Shown piece by piece: positions 27,491 to 35,600 of a stretch of DNA of 64,000 nt. Source of the DNA: Pseudomonas fortuita (GTDB lineage Bacteria; Pseudomonadota; Gammaproteobacteria; Pseudomonadales; Pseudomonadaceae); NCBI RefSeq assembly GCF_026898135.2, contig NZ_CP114035.2:3017501-3081500 (forward strand), read 5' to 3'. The number at the start of each line of letters is the position of its first letter. Position 1 is the first letter of the stretch. Under the pieces are notes generated by a model. That model did no database searches. It was not told where the DNA came from and worked only from the letters and a program-made list of their open reading frames with translations. The translations under genes and the position numbers were made by a program.

Positions 27491-28141
27491 ATGTCGGATG
27501 CACCACGTAACCCGTTGCTTATCGATGGGCCGGCCGGCCAGATCGAGCTGCTGATCGACTACTCTGCCGGGCCGCCCAAGGGGGTGGTGCTGGTCAGTCA
27601 CCCACAACCGCTGCTCGGCGGTAGCCCGCGCCATATCGTGCCGCTGACCCTGGCGCGGCAACTGTGCGCAGCCGGTTGGCAGGTGGTGCGGCCGAGTTTC
27701 CGTGGGGTAGGGCAGACCCAAGGTGCGCACGACGAGGGTATCGGCGAAGCGCAAGACTGCATCGCGGTCATCCGTCACTTCAGACGGGAGTTGCCTGAGC
27801 TACCGGTAGCCCTGGTCGGGTTTTCTTTTGGTGCCTATGTGTTCGCCCGTGTGGCCTGTGCGCTTGAAGGCCATTTGCAGGCAGTGGCGTTGCTGGGGCT
27901 GCCGGTAGGTGATGTACCGGGCGGGCGATATTACGAGCCATTGCCGGTGCCTGCGGATTGCCTGCTGCTGCATGGCGAACAGGATGAAATGGCGCCGCTG
28001 GCCAACCTGTTGCAATGGGCTGGCCCGGGGCAACGGGCGGTGTCGGTTTATGCAGGTGCCAACCACTTTTTCAAGGGCTGCCTGGGGCGGGCGGCTGAGC
28101 AGGTGATCGCCCATCTGGCGTTGAAAACTGCGCTCCCATAG
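27491..28141 (+). CDS. Alpha/beta hydrolase (dienelactone-hydrolase-like)
   Basis: 216 residues. The nucleophile elbow is GFSFGAYVFA, the acid is in LLHGEQDEMAPL and the histidine in AGANHFFKG, so the triad is complete. The opening HPQPLLGGSPRHIVPLTLAR is typical of a small conserved bacterial hydrolase family of unknown substrate. It follows the MFS gene; a head-to-head REP pair lies beyond. Confidence 0.82.
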   Translation: MSDAPRNPLLIDGPAGQIELLIDYSAGPPKGVVLVSHPQPLLGGSPRHIVPLTLARQLCAAGWQVVRPSFRGVGQTQGAHDEGIGEAQDCIAVIRHFRRELPELPVALVGFSFGAYVFARVACALEGHLQAVALLGLPVGDVPGGRYYEPLPVPADCLLLHGEQDEMAPLANLLQWAGPGQRAVSVYAGANHFFKGCLGRAAEQVIAHLALKTALP

Positions 28142-28160
28142 GCACTGGCGCGTCGGTCTG

Positions 28161-28264
28161 GCACCGGCTTTGCCGGTGTTCGCGGCTAAAGCCGCTCCCA
28201 CAGGGACTGTGGGTGCCCAACATTTACGCTGTACCTGTGGGAGCGGCTTTAGCCGCGAAAGGGT
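28161..28264. repeat. Pair of inverted REP elements
   Basis: GCACCGGCTTTGCCGGTGTT with GCGGCTAAAGCCGCTCCCAC, and about 35 nt on the reverse-oriented TGTGGGAGCGGCTTTAGCCG. It fills the space between the convergent hydrolase and LysR genes and may end both transcripts. Confidence 0.85.
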
Positions 28265-28279
28265 CGGAACAGGCTAGCC

Positions 28280-29161
28280 TCACCGCTCCAGGTAATTCAT
28301 CTGCGCAGCAAAGTCGATGAACCGCTTGCTGGCCAGCGACAGGTATTCCCCCGAGCGCCAACACAATCTGAAGCTCATCAGCTGCGCCGGCCGGAACGGC
28401 ACCCCGACGATACCCGGCGTGCGCTGCTGGACCGAGCGCAGCAGGGTTGCCACGCCCATGTTGTCCAGCGCGGCCTGCACCACCAGTGAGACGAAGTTGC
28501 TCTGCAACGCCACTTGGTAAGTAATCCCGTGTTCGGCGAAGAAGGCGTCCAGTAGGTGACGTTGAACGAACGTGCGGTCGAACACGACCATGTCGGTATT
28601 GCGCAGGTCTTGCGCCGTGAGGAAGGCTTTGCCGGCATAAGGGTGGTCGGGGTGCATACACGCCAGCATCTCGTCACTGCCCAGCAGAATCGATTCCTTG
28701 TCGGGCGGCACTCGCCTGGACTCCAGCAGTGCCAGGTCGATTTCCCGTTGCTCCAGACGATGGCCAATGTCCTCGGCACTGCCTTCGAATACGGTCATGG
28801 CAATGCCTGGATACAGCTGGCGGAAGGCGTTCATCAACCCGGGTACATAGTGCAGGCCGAACATGGGCGGGATGCCCAGGCGCACTTCGCCGCGTTTCAG
28901 GTCGGCCATGTCGCGCAGTTCTTGCCGGGCGACATCCATCTCGCGCAACGCCGACGCAATGCGTGGCAGGAACTGTTCGCCCTCGGCGGTAAGGATGACT
29001 TTGCGCGTGGTGCGGTTGAACAGGGTCACGCCCAGCTCTTCTTCCAGACGGGTGACGGCCATGCTCAGCGCCGGCTGGGCAATGTGCAAATGCTGCGCAG
29101 CCTTGGTGAAGCTGCCCTGGCGTACGATCTCGACGCAGCAGCGCAATGCCTTGAGGTTCAT
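28280..29161 (-). CDS. LysR-family transcriptional regulator (divergent from acetolactate synthase)
   Basis: 293 residues. HTH at residues 1-60 (MNLKALRCCVEIVRQGSFTK, then AQPALSMAVTRLEEELG) and a CynR/CbbR-like effector domain (LKRGEVRLGIPPMFGLHYVP). It is divergent from the acetolactate synthase gene with 170 nt between starts, the usual arrangement of a LysR activator and its target. Confidence 0.9.
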   Translation of the reverse strand: MNLKALRCCVEIVRQGSFTKAAQHLHIAQPALSMAVTRLEEELGVTLFNRTTRKVILTAEGEQFLPRIASALREMDVARQELRDMADLKRGEVRLGIPPMFGLHYVPGLMNAFRQLYPGIAMTVFEGSAEDIGHRLEQREIDLALLESRRVPPDKESILLGSDEMLACMHPDHPYAGKAFLTAQDLRNTDMVVFDRTFVQRHLLDAFFAEHGITYQVALQSNFVSLVVQAALDNMGVATLLRSVQQRTPGIVGVPFRPAQLMSFRLCWRSGEYLSLASKRFIDFAAQMNYLER

Positions 29162-29190
29162 TGAGGGGCTCTACCATTCATAACGAACTG

Positions 29191-29205
29191 TGATGCTAAG
29201 CATCA
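29191..29205. promoter_or_regulatory. Candidate LysR operator
   Basis: TGATGCTAAGCATCA, two 7-nt arms around one base, within the AT-rich divergent promoter region of the LysR gene and acetolactate synthase. The size and dyad fit a LysR binding site; the assignment is inference. Confidence 0.5.
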
Positions 29206-29252
29206 TAACAATATATTTATTATTATTAACCAGAGGGCCTACGATGCGCGCC

Positions 29253-29278
29253 ACTGAGACATCCTGCAACATCTCAGT
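29253..29278. promoter_or_regulatory. Inverted repeat in the acetolactate synthase leader
   Basis: Arms ACTGAGA and TCTCAGT around 12 nt, about 54 nt before the start codon. It could fold as a leader hairpin or be a second protein site. Confidence 0.4.
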
Positions 29279-29331
29279 CACGCAGCGAAATAAAGCTGCA
29301 ATCCCACAAAGATTTTGAGGTAGTACCCCAA

Positions 29332-30975
29332 ATGGCCAAGGCCGCCGATGTCGTTGTGCAATGCCTGGAAAACGAAGGTGTCGAGTATGTGTTCGGCATT
29401 CCCGGTGAGGAAAACCTCGACCTGCTCGAATCCCTGCGCAAGTCGAAGATCAAGCTGGTACTGACCCGCCATGAGCAGTCTGCAGGCTTCATGGCTGCCA
29501 CCTACGGCCGCCTGACCGGCAAGACCGGCGTCAGCCTGTCCACCCTCGGCCCCGGCGCCACCAACCTGGTCACCGCCAGCGCCTACGCCTACCTGGGCGG
29601 CATGCCGATGATGATGATCACCGGCCAGAAGCCGATCAAGAAGTCCAAGCAGGGCCGCTTCCAGATCATTGACGTGTGCGGCATGATGGACCCCATCACC
29701 AAGTACACCCACCAGTTTGCCTCGGCCGACAACATCCCGGCCCGCATGCGTGAAGCCTTCCGCCTGGCCGAAGAAGAAAAGCCGGGTGCGGTACACCTGG
29801 AACTGCCGGAAGACATCGCCGCCGAGCAGACCGATGCACTGCCGATCCCGCGTAGCCTGCACCGCCGCCCGCTGGCCGAACACGTAGCGATCGAAGCTGC
29901 CGTCGAGAAATTGCAGAACGCCCGTAACCCGATCCTGGTGATCGGCGCCGGTGCCAACCGCAAGATGACCGCCAAGGTCCTCAAGCAGCTGATCGACAAG
30001 ACCGGTATCCCGTTCATCACCACCCAGATGGGTAAAGGCGTGGTCGACGAGCGCCACCCGCGCTTCCTGGGCAACGCTGCGCTGTCGTCGGGTGACTTTG
30101 TTCACCGCGCCGTCGAAGCCGCCGACCTGATCATCAACATCGGCCACGACGTGATCGAAAAGCCGCCGTTCTTCATGGTCCGTGGTGGTACCGAAGTCAT
30201 CCACATCAACTTCCGCTCCGCCGAAGTCGATGCCGTGTACTTCCCGCAGGTCGAAGTGATTGGTGACATCGCCAACGCCGTGTGGCAGATCAGCGAAGCG
30301 CTGAACGACACGTCGCACTGGGACTTCACCCGCCTGCTGGCCATCCGTGAAGCCAACGAAGCGCAGATCGCCGAAGGGGCTGACGACAACCGCTTCCCGG
30401 TCTACCCGCAGCGCCTGGTAGCCGACATCCGTCGCGTACTGCCGTCCGAAGGCATCGTTGCCCTGGACAACGGCATCTACAAGATCTGGTTCGCCCGTAA
30501 CTACAAGGCGCACAAACCGAACACCGTGCTGCTGGACAACGCCCTGGCGACCATGGGCGCCGGCCTGCCATCGGCCATGGCGGCACACCTGGTGCACCCT
30601 GACCGCCCGGTGATCTCGGTGTGCGGTGACGGCGGCTTCATGATGAACAGCCAGGAGCTGGAAACCGCAGTCCGCCTGGGCATGCACATCACCGTGGTGA
30701 TCCTGCGTGACGATGGCTACGGCATGATCCGCTGGAAGCAGGCCAACATGGGCTTCACCGATTTTGGCCTGGACTACGGCAACCCGGACTTCGTCAAATA
30801 CGCCGAAGCCTACGGTGCCAACGGTCACCGCGTGGAAAGTGCCGAAGGCCTGCTGCCACTGCTGGAACACTGCATCAAGACCCCGGGCGTGCACGTGATC
30901 GACTGCCCGGTCGATTACAGCGAGAACGACCGCATCCTCAACAGCGAGCTGCGTGAGCGTGCGCTGGCGGTATAA
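29332..30975 (+). CDS. Acetolactate synthase, catabolic (AlsS-like, thiamine diphosphate enzyme)
   Basis: 547 residues. Catalytic Glu48 in LTRHEQSAGFMA, and the thiamine diphosphate/Mg motif starting GDGGFMMN at G432. It resembles the single-subunit catabolic synthase that condenses two pyruvates to acetolactate. No regulatory small subunit gene (ilvH/N) is next to it, unlike biosynthetic ilvBN or ilvIH. Strong codon bias (almost exclusively GC-ending codons) suggests it can be highly expressed. The gene is divergent from a LysR regulator. A related thiamine diphosphate enzyme with another 2-oxoacid substrate cannot be excluded. Confidence 0.88.
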   Translation: MAKAADVVVQCLENEGVEYVFGIPGEENLDLLESLRKSKIKLVLTRHEQSAGFMAATYGRLTGKTGVSLSTLGPGATNLVTASAYAYLGGMPMMMITGQKPIKKSKQGRFQIIDVCGMMDPITKYTHQFASADNIPARMREAFRLAEEEKPGAVHLELPEDIAAEQTDALPIPRSLHRRPLAEHVAIEAAVEKLQNARNPILVIGAGANRKMTAKVLKQLIDKTGIPFITTQMGKGVVDERHPRFLGNAALSSGDFVHRAVEAADLIINIGHDVIEKPPFFMVRGGTEVIHINFRSAEVDAVYFPQVEVIGDIANAVWQISEALNDTSHWDFTRLLAIREANEAQIAEGADDNRFPVYPQRLVADIRRVLPSEGIVALDNGIYKIWFARNYKAHKPNTVLLDNALATMGAGLPSAMAAHLVHPDRPVISVCGDGGFMMNSQELETAVRLGMHITVVILRDDGYGMIRWKQANMGFTDFGLDYGNPDFVKYAEAYGANGHRVESAEGLLPLLEHCIKTPGVHVIDCPVDYSENDRILNSELRERALAV

Positions 30976-30988
30976 GCCTTAAGGTACG

Positions 30989-31010
30989 GCGCCAGCTTCA
31001 AGGCTGGCGC
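30989..31010 (+). terminator. Stem-loop after acetolactate synthase
   Basis: Perfect 8-bp stem GCGCCAGC / GCTGGCGC with a 6-nt loop, starting 13 nt after the stop codon. No U run follows. A REP-like segment (31023-31057) comes directly after it. Confidence 0.6.
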
Positions 31011-31022
31011 TGCCCTCCTGCA

Positions 31023-31057
31023 AGAGCGGTTTCAGCCGCGCACCGGCAAGGCCGGTG
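31023..31057. repeat. Single degenerate REP element
   Basis: GAGCGGTTTCAGCCGCGCAC followed by CCGGCAAGGCCGG, a diverged REP between the convergent acetolactate synthase and phytochrome genes. Confidence 0.6.
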
Positions 31058-31100
31058 TTATCTCCAGGCCTCGCTGGCCACGCAATCTCCGTCGCTTCCG

Positions 31101-33641
31101 TCAACGATCCAACAGGCCCTGCAGGCTGGCCAGGATGCTGTTGGCGTCGTAAGGCTTGCGCGCTACGGGGGCAGCCTTCAAGTGCTCGGGAATGCTGATA
31201 CCGTCGCCATAGCCGGTGGCAAAGAGGAAGGGAACCTGACGGCGTAACAGTTCATCGGCCACGGAAATGGATGTGCCGGTACCCAGGTTGACATCCAGTA
31301 TGGCCACATCCGGTGTGCAACCGGCGAGCAGTTGCATTGCCTCAGCTTCGGAATTGGCGGTGATCACGTGCTTGATTTGAGCATCGGTGAGAATCTGCTC
31401 CAAGCCCACTGCAATCACCAGTTGGTCTTCGAGGATCATCACGCACAAGTCCTCCCGCGCTGCAAAGGTATCGCGCACGCGGGCCATGGCCGAGGCCGGG
31501 ATGACGGGTTCGAAGGTTTCGGCAATGGTAAGGTGCTTGGCCGGGATACTGAAAAAGCCCTGCAGGCCTTCGGGGTAATACTCCACTGTGCTGGTGCCGC
31601 CCAGGTCGAACGGGATGCTGCGGTCGATCAGTACCGAGCCGAAGCCACTGCGGCTGGGCGGGCGTACCGTTGGCCCGCCACTTTCACGCCAGCTGATGGC
31701 GCAGGCGTTCGCGGCGTCGAGTGCCCAGCTTACCGAAAGCCTGCCGCCGGCCCGCGATAGCGCGCCGTACTTGGCCGCATTGGTAGCCAGTTCGTGCAGC
31801 ACCAGGGCCATTACCGAGTAGGCGCGCGCATCGAGGATGACGTTAGGGCCCTGCAGCTCGATCATGCCGGCAGCCGTGCGATAGGGCGAAAGCTCGGCCT
31901 CCAGCAGCCTCTCCAGGCGACCGCCACCATCACCCCGCACCACTTGATCATGGGCCAGTGACAATGCCTGTATACGACCTTTCAATGTCGTCACATAGTC
32001 CTGGAGTGTCTGCCCCTCAGCGGTCGGATGGGCAACCAATGCCCCGATCAGCGACAGGATGTTCTTGACCCTGTGGTTGAGCTCTTCATTGAGGATGCGC
32101 TGGCGCACTTCTGCCTTCGATCGCTCGCCGGCGAGCAGCTCGTTGTTGTGCAGCACCACTTCGACGATGGCGGTGCGGATGGCATCACCAAACTGGCGAT
32201 CCTGCTCGGTCCAGGGCAGCGAATGCTGGTGAACGGTTTCTTTCCAGACGGCGAAGCTTTTGCGCGGTGTCAGACGATCCCCCAGCGCCCCGCTGTCGTA
32301 GGTCTTGTTAGGGTCCCCCGCCCAGGCGAGTGTCTCGATGACCTCCTTGCGGAAGAAGATCAGGTAGTCCCTCGGCTGTTGCGATATCGGGATGATCAAA
32401 ACGCCAGAGACGTCGGTGAAGTAAGCCTGGGCAGAGGGATGCACCATCGACAGGCGGTTGGACGCCCAGGTCCGGCCATCGGTGACCCTGCCTGCCAGGT
32501 TCAACAGTTCGGGCACGGCAGCCTTCGGCAATACCAGCCCGGATGATACCCAGCGGCCTTGCAGCGATATGCCGACGCCATCGCAGGGGATCAGCGACAT
32601 GAGTTGCGGCAGGCGTGAGTGGAAGAACCCATCGAGGTCCACTGACAGGGTGGCATCGCGCACGATGTCGTCCAGTGCGTTGTGAACCCGCACGGCGGCT
32701 TCGAGTTTTTGCCGGCTGCGCAGGGTCTCGAGATGCAACGCGAAGAACTCGCCGAACATTTCGGCGGCCACCCGCTGCCCCATGGTCAGTGTACGTGGCG
32801 TGTAGTGGTGGCAGGCGATCATCCCCCACAGCTCGCCGTTGACGATCACCGATATCGACATGGAGGCGCCCACGCCCATGTTGCACAGGTACTCGCAATG
32901 GACCGGCGACACGCTGCGCAGGTGCGCGTAGGACAGGTCTAGCGGTTCGCCTGACGGGTCAAGGACAGGCTCGATGGCGACTCGTTTGAACTGGGCATCG
33001 GAGATCACCCGGATGGGGTTGCGCAGGTAAAGCGCTCGGGCCTGCTGCGGGATGTCGGTGGCGGGGAAATACTGGCCCATGAAGCTTTCGAGGTCGCCGC
33101 GCTTGGCTTCCGCTACCACTTGGCCAGCCCCGTCTGCACCGAGCTGGTAGATCATTACACGGTCGTAGCCCAGCACCGCGCGGACAAAGCGGGCAGCGTC
33201 GCGGATCAATTTGGTGGTCTGGGCGGTTTCGCGCAGCTGGGTAATCAGGGTGCGGGCCAGTTCGATGGGCTCGGCGATGCTGGCGCCCGCCGGTTCGAAC
33301 TCCAGGATGGCCGAACCCTTGAACAGGTGGGCGGCGATATCGAAGGCCTGGCCGTTGGGCAGCATCACGCCAAAGCTGAGTGCAGGGCGCGAGGCTTCGC
33401 GGGTACGGGCCAACGCGTTACGCAAGGTGTGGGCTACCTCGTCCCCTAAGACTGTGTGCAGCTTCTGCCCGTTGATATCGCCTGCCAGGCCCAGCAAATG
33501 CGGGGCATTGAGCGAATGGCGCAGGACCACGGTCGCGGATGCATCGCAGGCCAGCAGGCAGCCGTGGGGCTGGATGCTGCCAGGGATCTGGATCGGTTCG
33601 CGGTCGCAGTTGGTCAGGTTTACTTGCGGATCGGAGGTCAT
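31101..33641 (-). CDS. bphP: Bacteriophytochrome: biliverdin-binding HWE-type histidine kinase with C-terminal receiver domain
   Basis: 846 residues from the ATG at 33641. PAS-GAF-PHY photosensory core: the N-terminal Cys12 (LTNCDREPIQIPGSIQPHG) is the biliverdin attachment position of bacteriophytochromes, PATDIP at 193-198 is the GAF signature, H248 lies in SPVHCEYLCN, and the PHY tongue motif PRKSF is at 459-463. The kinase is of the HWE/HisKA_2 kind, with LNEELNHRVKNIL (H523) and HELATNAAKYGALS. The last ~115 residues form a receiver (VMILEDQLVIAVG, then VAILDVNLGTG with the phospho-acceptor). It should sense red/far-red light and drive a phosphorelay. No heme oxygenase (bphO) gene is adjacent on either side. 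Confidence 0.92.
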   Translation of the reverse strand: MTSDPQVNLTNCDREPIQIPGSIQPHGCLLACDASATVVLRHSLNAPHLLGLAGDINGQKLHTVLGDEVAHTLRNALARTREASRPALSFGVMLPNGQAFDIAAHLFKGSAILEFEPAGASIAEPIELARTLITQLRETAQTTKLIRDAARFVRAVLGYDRVMIYQLGADGAGQVVAEAKRGDLESFMGQYFPATDIPQQARALYLRNPIRVISDAQFKRVAIEPVLDPSGEPLDLSYAHLRSVSPVHCEYLCNMGVGASMSISVIVNGELWGMIACHHYTPRTLTMGQRVAAEMFGEFFALHLETLRSRQKLEAAVRVHNALDDIVRDATLSVDLDGFFHSRLPQLMSLIPCDGVGISLQGRWVSSGLVLPKAAVPELLNLAGRVTDGRTWASNRLSMVHPSAQAYFTDVSGVLIIPISQQPRDYLIFFRKEVIETLAWAGDPNKTYDSGALGDRLTPRKSFAVWKETVHQHSLPWTEQDRQFGDAIRTAIVEVVLHNNELLAGERSKAEVRQRILNEELNHRVKNILSLIGALVAHPTAEGQTLQDYVTTLKGRIQALSLAHDQVVRGDGGGRLERLLEAELSPYRTAAGMIELQGPNVILDARAYSVMALVLHELATNAAKYGALSRAGGRLSVSWALDAANACAISWRESGGPTVRPPSRSGFGSVLIDRSIPFDLGGTSTVEYYPEGLQGFFSIPAKHLTIAETFEPVIPASAMARVRDTFAAREDLCVMILEDQLVIAVGLEQILTDAQIKHVITANSEAEAMQLLAGCTPDVAILDVNLGTGTSISVADELLRRQVPFLFATGYGDGISIPEHLKAAPVARKPYDANSILASLQGLLDR

Positions 33642-33741
33642 TTGGCCCGTGCCTAAGGGTAAAGAGTAGGCTGCCAAAAGGGCCGCCACCGTCAGCCTAG
33701 CAGGCATTGTCCGCCTTGGGCATTGCCGAGTGGCTGCCTTT

Positions 33742-33882
33742 TCAGGTTGACGGGGTATGTGCCCGTTCATCTGTGAAACCCAACTCTCGTATGAACATCG
33801 AAAACAGCTCGGGGTGAGACGATATGTTCAGCTTCGCGTACAGATGACGCCGGTTCACCTTTATGGTTTCTGGCGAGATTTC
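33742..33882 (-). pseudogene. LuxR-type regulator, 3' remnant (HTH only)
   Basis: The minus strand encodes EISPETIKVNRRHLYAKL and then SHPELFSMFIRELG, which is the second half of a LuxR helix-turn-helix domain. Upstream of residue EIS the homology stops, and the same DNA reads as the 3' part of a permease on the other strand. The gene body is missing, so this is a truncated remnant. Confidence 0.7.
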
Positions 33883-34151
33883 ACTGTACTGCTGATCCTG
33901 TGCGTGTACCTGGTGGTCGGGATGTGCGCGCTGTTCAGCCGCGTGCTGCGCCGCGACCGTGAGCACCCTTACCGGATGCCGCTGTGGCCACTGCCGGCCT
34001 TGGCTGCGGTGACGGGGCCGGGTACCTGTTGACGACCCTGTTAAGTACGGCTTCAGCCCGGGACATTTTCATCATTCTTGGCATTCTGATTACTTCCGTG
34101 TTGCTGTACGGCACGTATGGCAAGTTGAGCCCGGCTTTCCAGAAGCTTTGA
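33880..34151 (+). pseudogene. Amino acid permease, 3' remnant with a frameshift
   Basis: The plus strand carries the C-terminal membrane part of an APC-type amino acid permease: LLILCVYLVVGMCALFSRVL, then HPYRMPLWPLPALAAVTG. It then shifts frame near 34010-34020 (one base apparently lost) and continues GYLLTTLLSTASARDIFIIL, ending KLSPAFQKL with TGA at 34149-34151. No start and no N-terminal two-thirds. The fragment begins where the LuxR remnant ends, consistent with one deletion across a formerly divergent pair. Confidence 0.75.
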
Positions 34152-34163
34152 GCGAGAGACAAG

Positions 34164-34526
34164 ATGCGAGCACGCGATTTCGGTATCACGCTGGGCCTTG
34201 GTCGGCCTGGCCCCCACAACGCCATTACCGATGTGCCGGGTGTACGGGTTGGCCACGCCACCCTGAGCAAGCACCATAACGGCAAGCCTGTACGCACCGG
34301 TGTCAGTGTCATCGAGCCCCGCGAAGGCCCGGCGCGCCATCAACCGTGCTTTGCCAATATTTCGCCGCTGTTCGCGGCAGCGGCCGATGCGGTAGAAGAG
34401 GCCATTGTCAACGCGATCCTGGCAGGCAGGACCCTGCAAACAGAGGACGGGCGAGAAGTGCCAGGCCTGGAGGGTTCGCGGTTGCTGAAGGCCCTTGAGC
34501 AAGTGGGTTGGAAAGCTCAGGGTTAA
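34164..34526 (+). pseudogene. P1-family (DmpA-like) aminopeptidase with a large internal deletion
   Basis: 120 residues. The first ~50 match the N-terminus of DmpA / P1-type aminopeptidases (MRARDFGITLGLGRPGPHNA, then ITDVPGVRVGHATL, then VRTGVSVIEPRE). The last ~55 match their C-terminus (FAAAADAVEEAIVNAIL, then LEGSRLLKALEQVGW). Complete members have roughly 350 residues, so about 230, including the autocatalytic Gly-Ser site, are missing in frame. It cannot be an active peptidase. It follows the permease remnant by 12 nt, as if once in one peptide-use operon. Confidence 0.75.
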
Positions 34527-34602
34527 CTCAGCAAGCGAATCGCTTGAAGACAAGCCACGATCAATGCTTTCATTCCGCGCTTGAACCAACGGGTATTGAA
34601 CG

Positions 34603-35220
34603 ATGAACCGCCCGCTGTTTGTTGCCATCGATGGGCCCAAGGGTACTGGCAAGACCACGCTGCTGGAGGCCGTCACTCAAGCCTTGCGGCTGGACGGGAA
34701 CAAGGTGATCCGCCTCTGCGAAAGAAACAACGACCCTTACCGGGGCGAGACCATGGTCCTGGTCAACCAGCTTGCCAGAAGCCCATGCCCGGACCTGGAG
34801 TTCAAGGTGTGCGAGCGCTTTGCAGAGAGCCGCGCCTGGATTTCCCGGCATGTGCTGCCCAGGCAGCCAGCTGACAGCATCATCCTGATTGATCGCTGGT
34901 ATCCCTCTGATGCTGCTTTTCGTCGCACGGTGCCTTTTGACCAGATCTTGCGCCTGAACCTTGAGCGAAACGTGCAAGTGCCCGATTTGCATGTCGGGGT
35001 TGTCACAGCCGCTGAAACCTCATGGGCACGAGCCGCAGCGCGTACGCGTGGGCTTGGCAGTACGGTGATCTACAACCTTGATGAACAGGTGGCCTGTACC
35101 GAGGCGTTCGAGCGTGCCGTTGCAGAGTACGGCTGGGTGTTGTGCCGTAATGAGGGGACGATCGACGAGGCGACGCGGCAGGTAGTTGGCGAGATACAGG
35201 GCGTGCTTGCACACATGTGA
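34603..35220 (+). CDS. Thymidylate-kinase-like P-loop nucleoside/nucleotide kinase
   Basis: 205 residues. P-loop DGPKGTGKTTL at residues 10-20; an LID-like arginine region and the DRWYPSD motif (about residues 96-102) correspond to the DR(Y/F) motif of thymidylate and deoxynucleoside kinases. It is shorter in its LID and more divergent than housekeeping Tmk, and it stands alone, not beside holB. The likely reaction is phosphorylation of a (deoxy)nucleoside monophosphate; the substrate is unknown. It lies between degraded genes, so it may be a recent or accessory gene. Confidence 0.75.
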   Translation: MNRPLFVAIDGPKGTGKTTLLEAVTQALRLDGNKVIRLCERNNDPYRGETMVLVNQLARSPCPDLEFKVCERFAESRAWISRHVLPRQPADSIILIDRWYPSDAAFRRTVPFDQILRLNLERNVQVPDLHVGVVTAAETSWARAAARTRGLGSTVIYNLDEQVACTEAFERAVAEYGWVLCRNEGTIDEATRQVVGEIQGVLAHM

Positions 35221-35274
35221 GTTGTGCCAGCAACATGTTCTGGCTGTTACAGCCCGGTTTCCTCAATACAACGC

Positions 35275-35547
35275 ATGAATGGGTTGCCGTGCAAAGTGTT
35301 GTGGGTCAAGGACGGCGCAGAGGAAGAGCAGCGGCAACGGCAGCTGCGCCTGCTTGAGCGGGAAAAGAAGCTGCTGGACAAGATTGACGAAGCCCTGGAG
35401 CGCATTGCACGGGGTGAGTACGGGTGGTGCAAGGACCCCGGCGAGCCCATCGACCTCAAGCGCTTGCTGCTGCGGCCGACCGCGACACTGAGCATCGAGG
35501 CCAAGGAGCGGCAGGAACGCCAGGAGCGGCCTATACGCGAAGCTTGA
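35275..35547 (+). CDS. DksA/TraR-family C-terminal stub, probably non-functional
   Basis: 90 residues if started at the ATG 35275; an in-frame GTG at 35224 would add 17 residues without homology, and neither has a ribosome site. Residues 25-80 match the end of DksA-like proteins (KKLLDKIDEALERIARGEYG, then PIDLKRLLLRPTATLSIEA). The coiled-coil tip is missing. Of the usual zinc-finger cysteines only the one in YGWCKD remains in place; the second pair is replaced. It is either a relic or a zinc-free short paralog. Confidence 0.55.
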   Translation: MNGLPCKVLWVKDGAEEEQRQRQLRLLEREKKLLDKIDEALERIARGEYGWCKDPGEPIDLKRLLLRPTATLSIEAKERQERQERPIREA

Positions 35548-35600
35548 TTCTCTAGGCGTGGATGGCACCGGCTTGGCCGGTGTTCGCGGGGCAAGCCCGC

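Noticed and set aside
29278..30894. 538-residue minus-strand frame across acetolactate synthase
   Set aside because: Shadow frame produced by the extreme codon bias of the real gene.
33757..34032. Complete 91-residue membrane protein
   Set aside because: The homology begins only at 33880 and continues after a frameshift; it is the tail of a broken permease.
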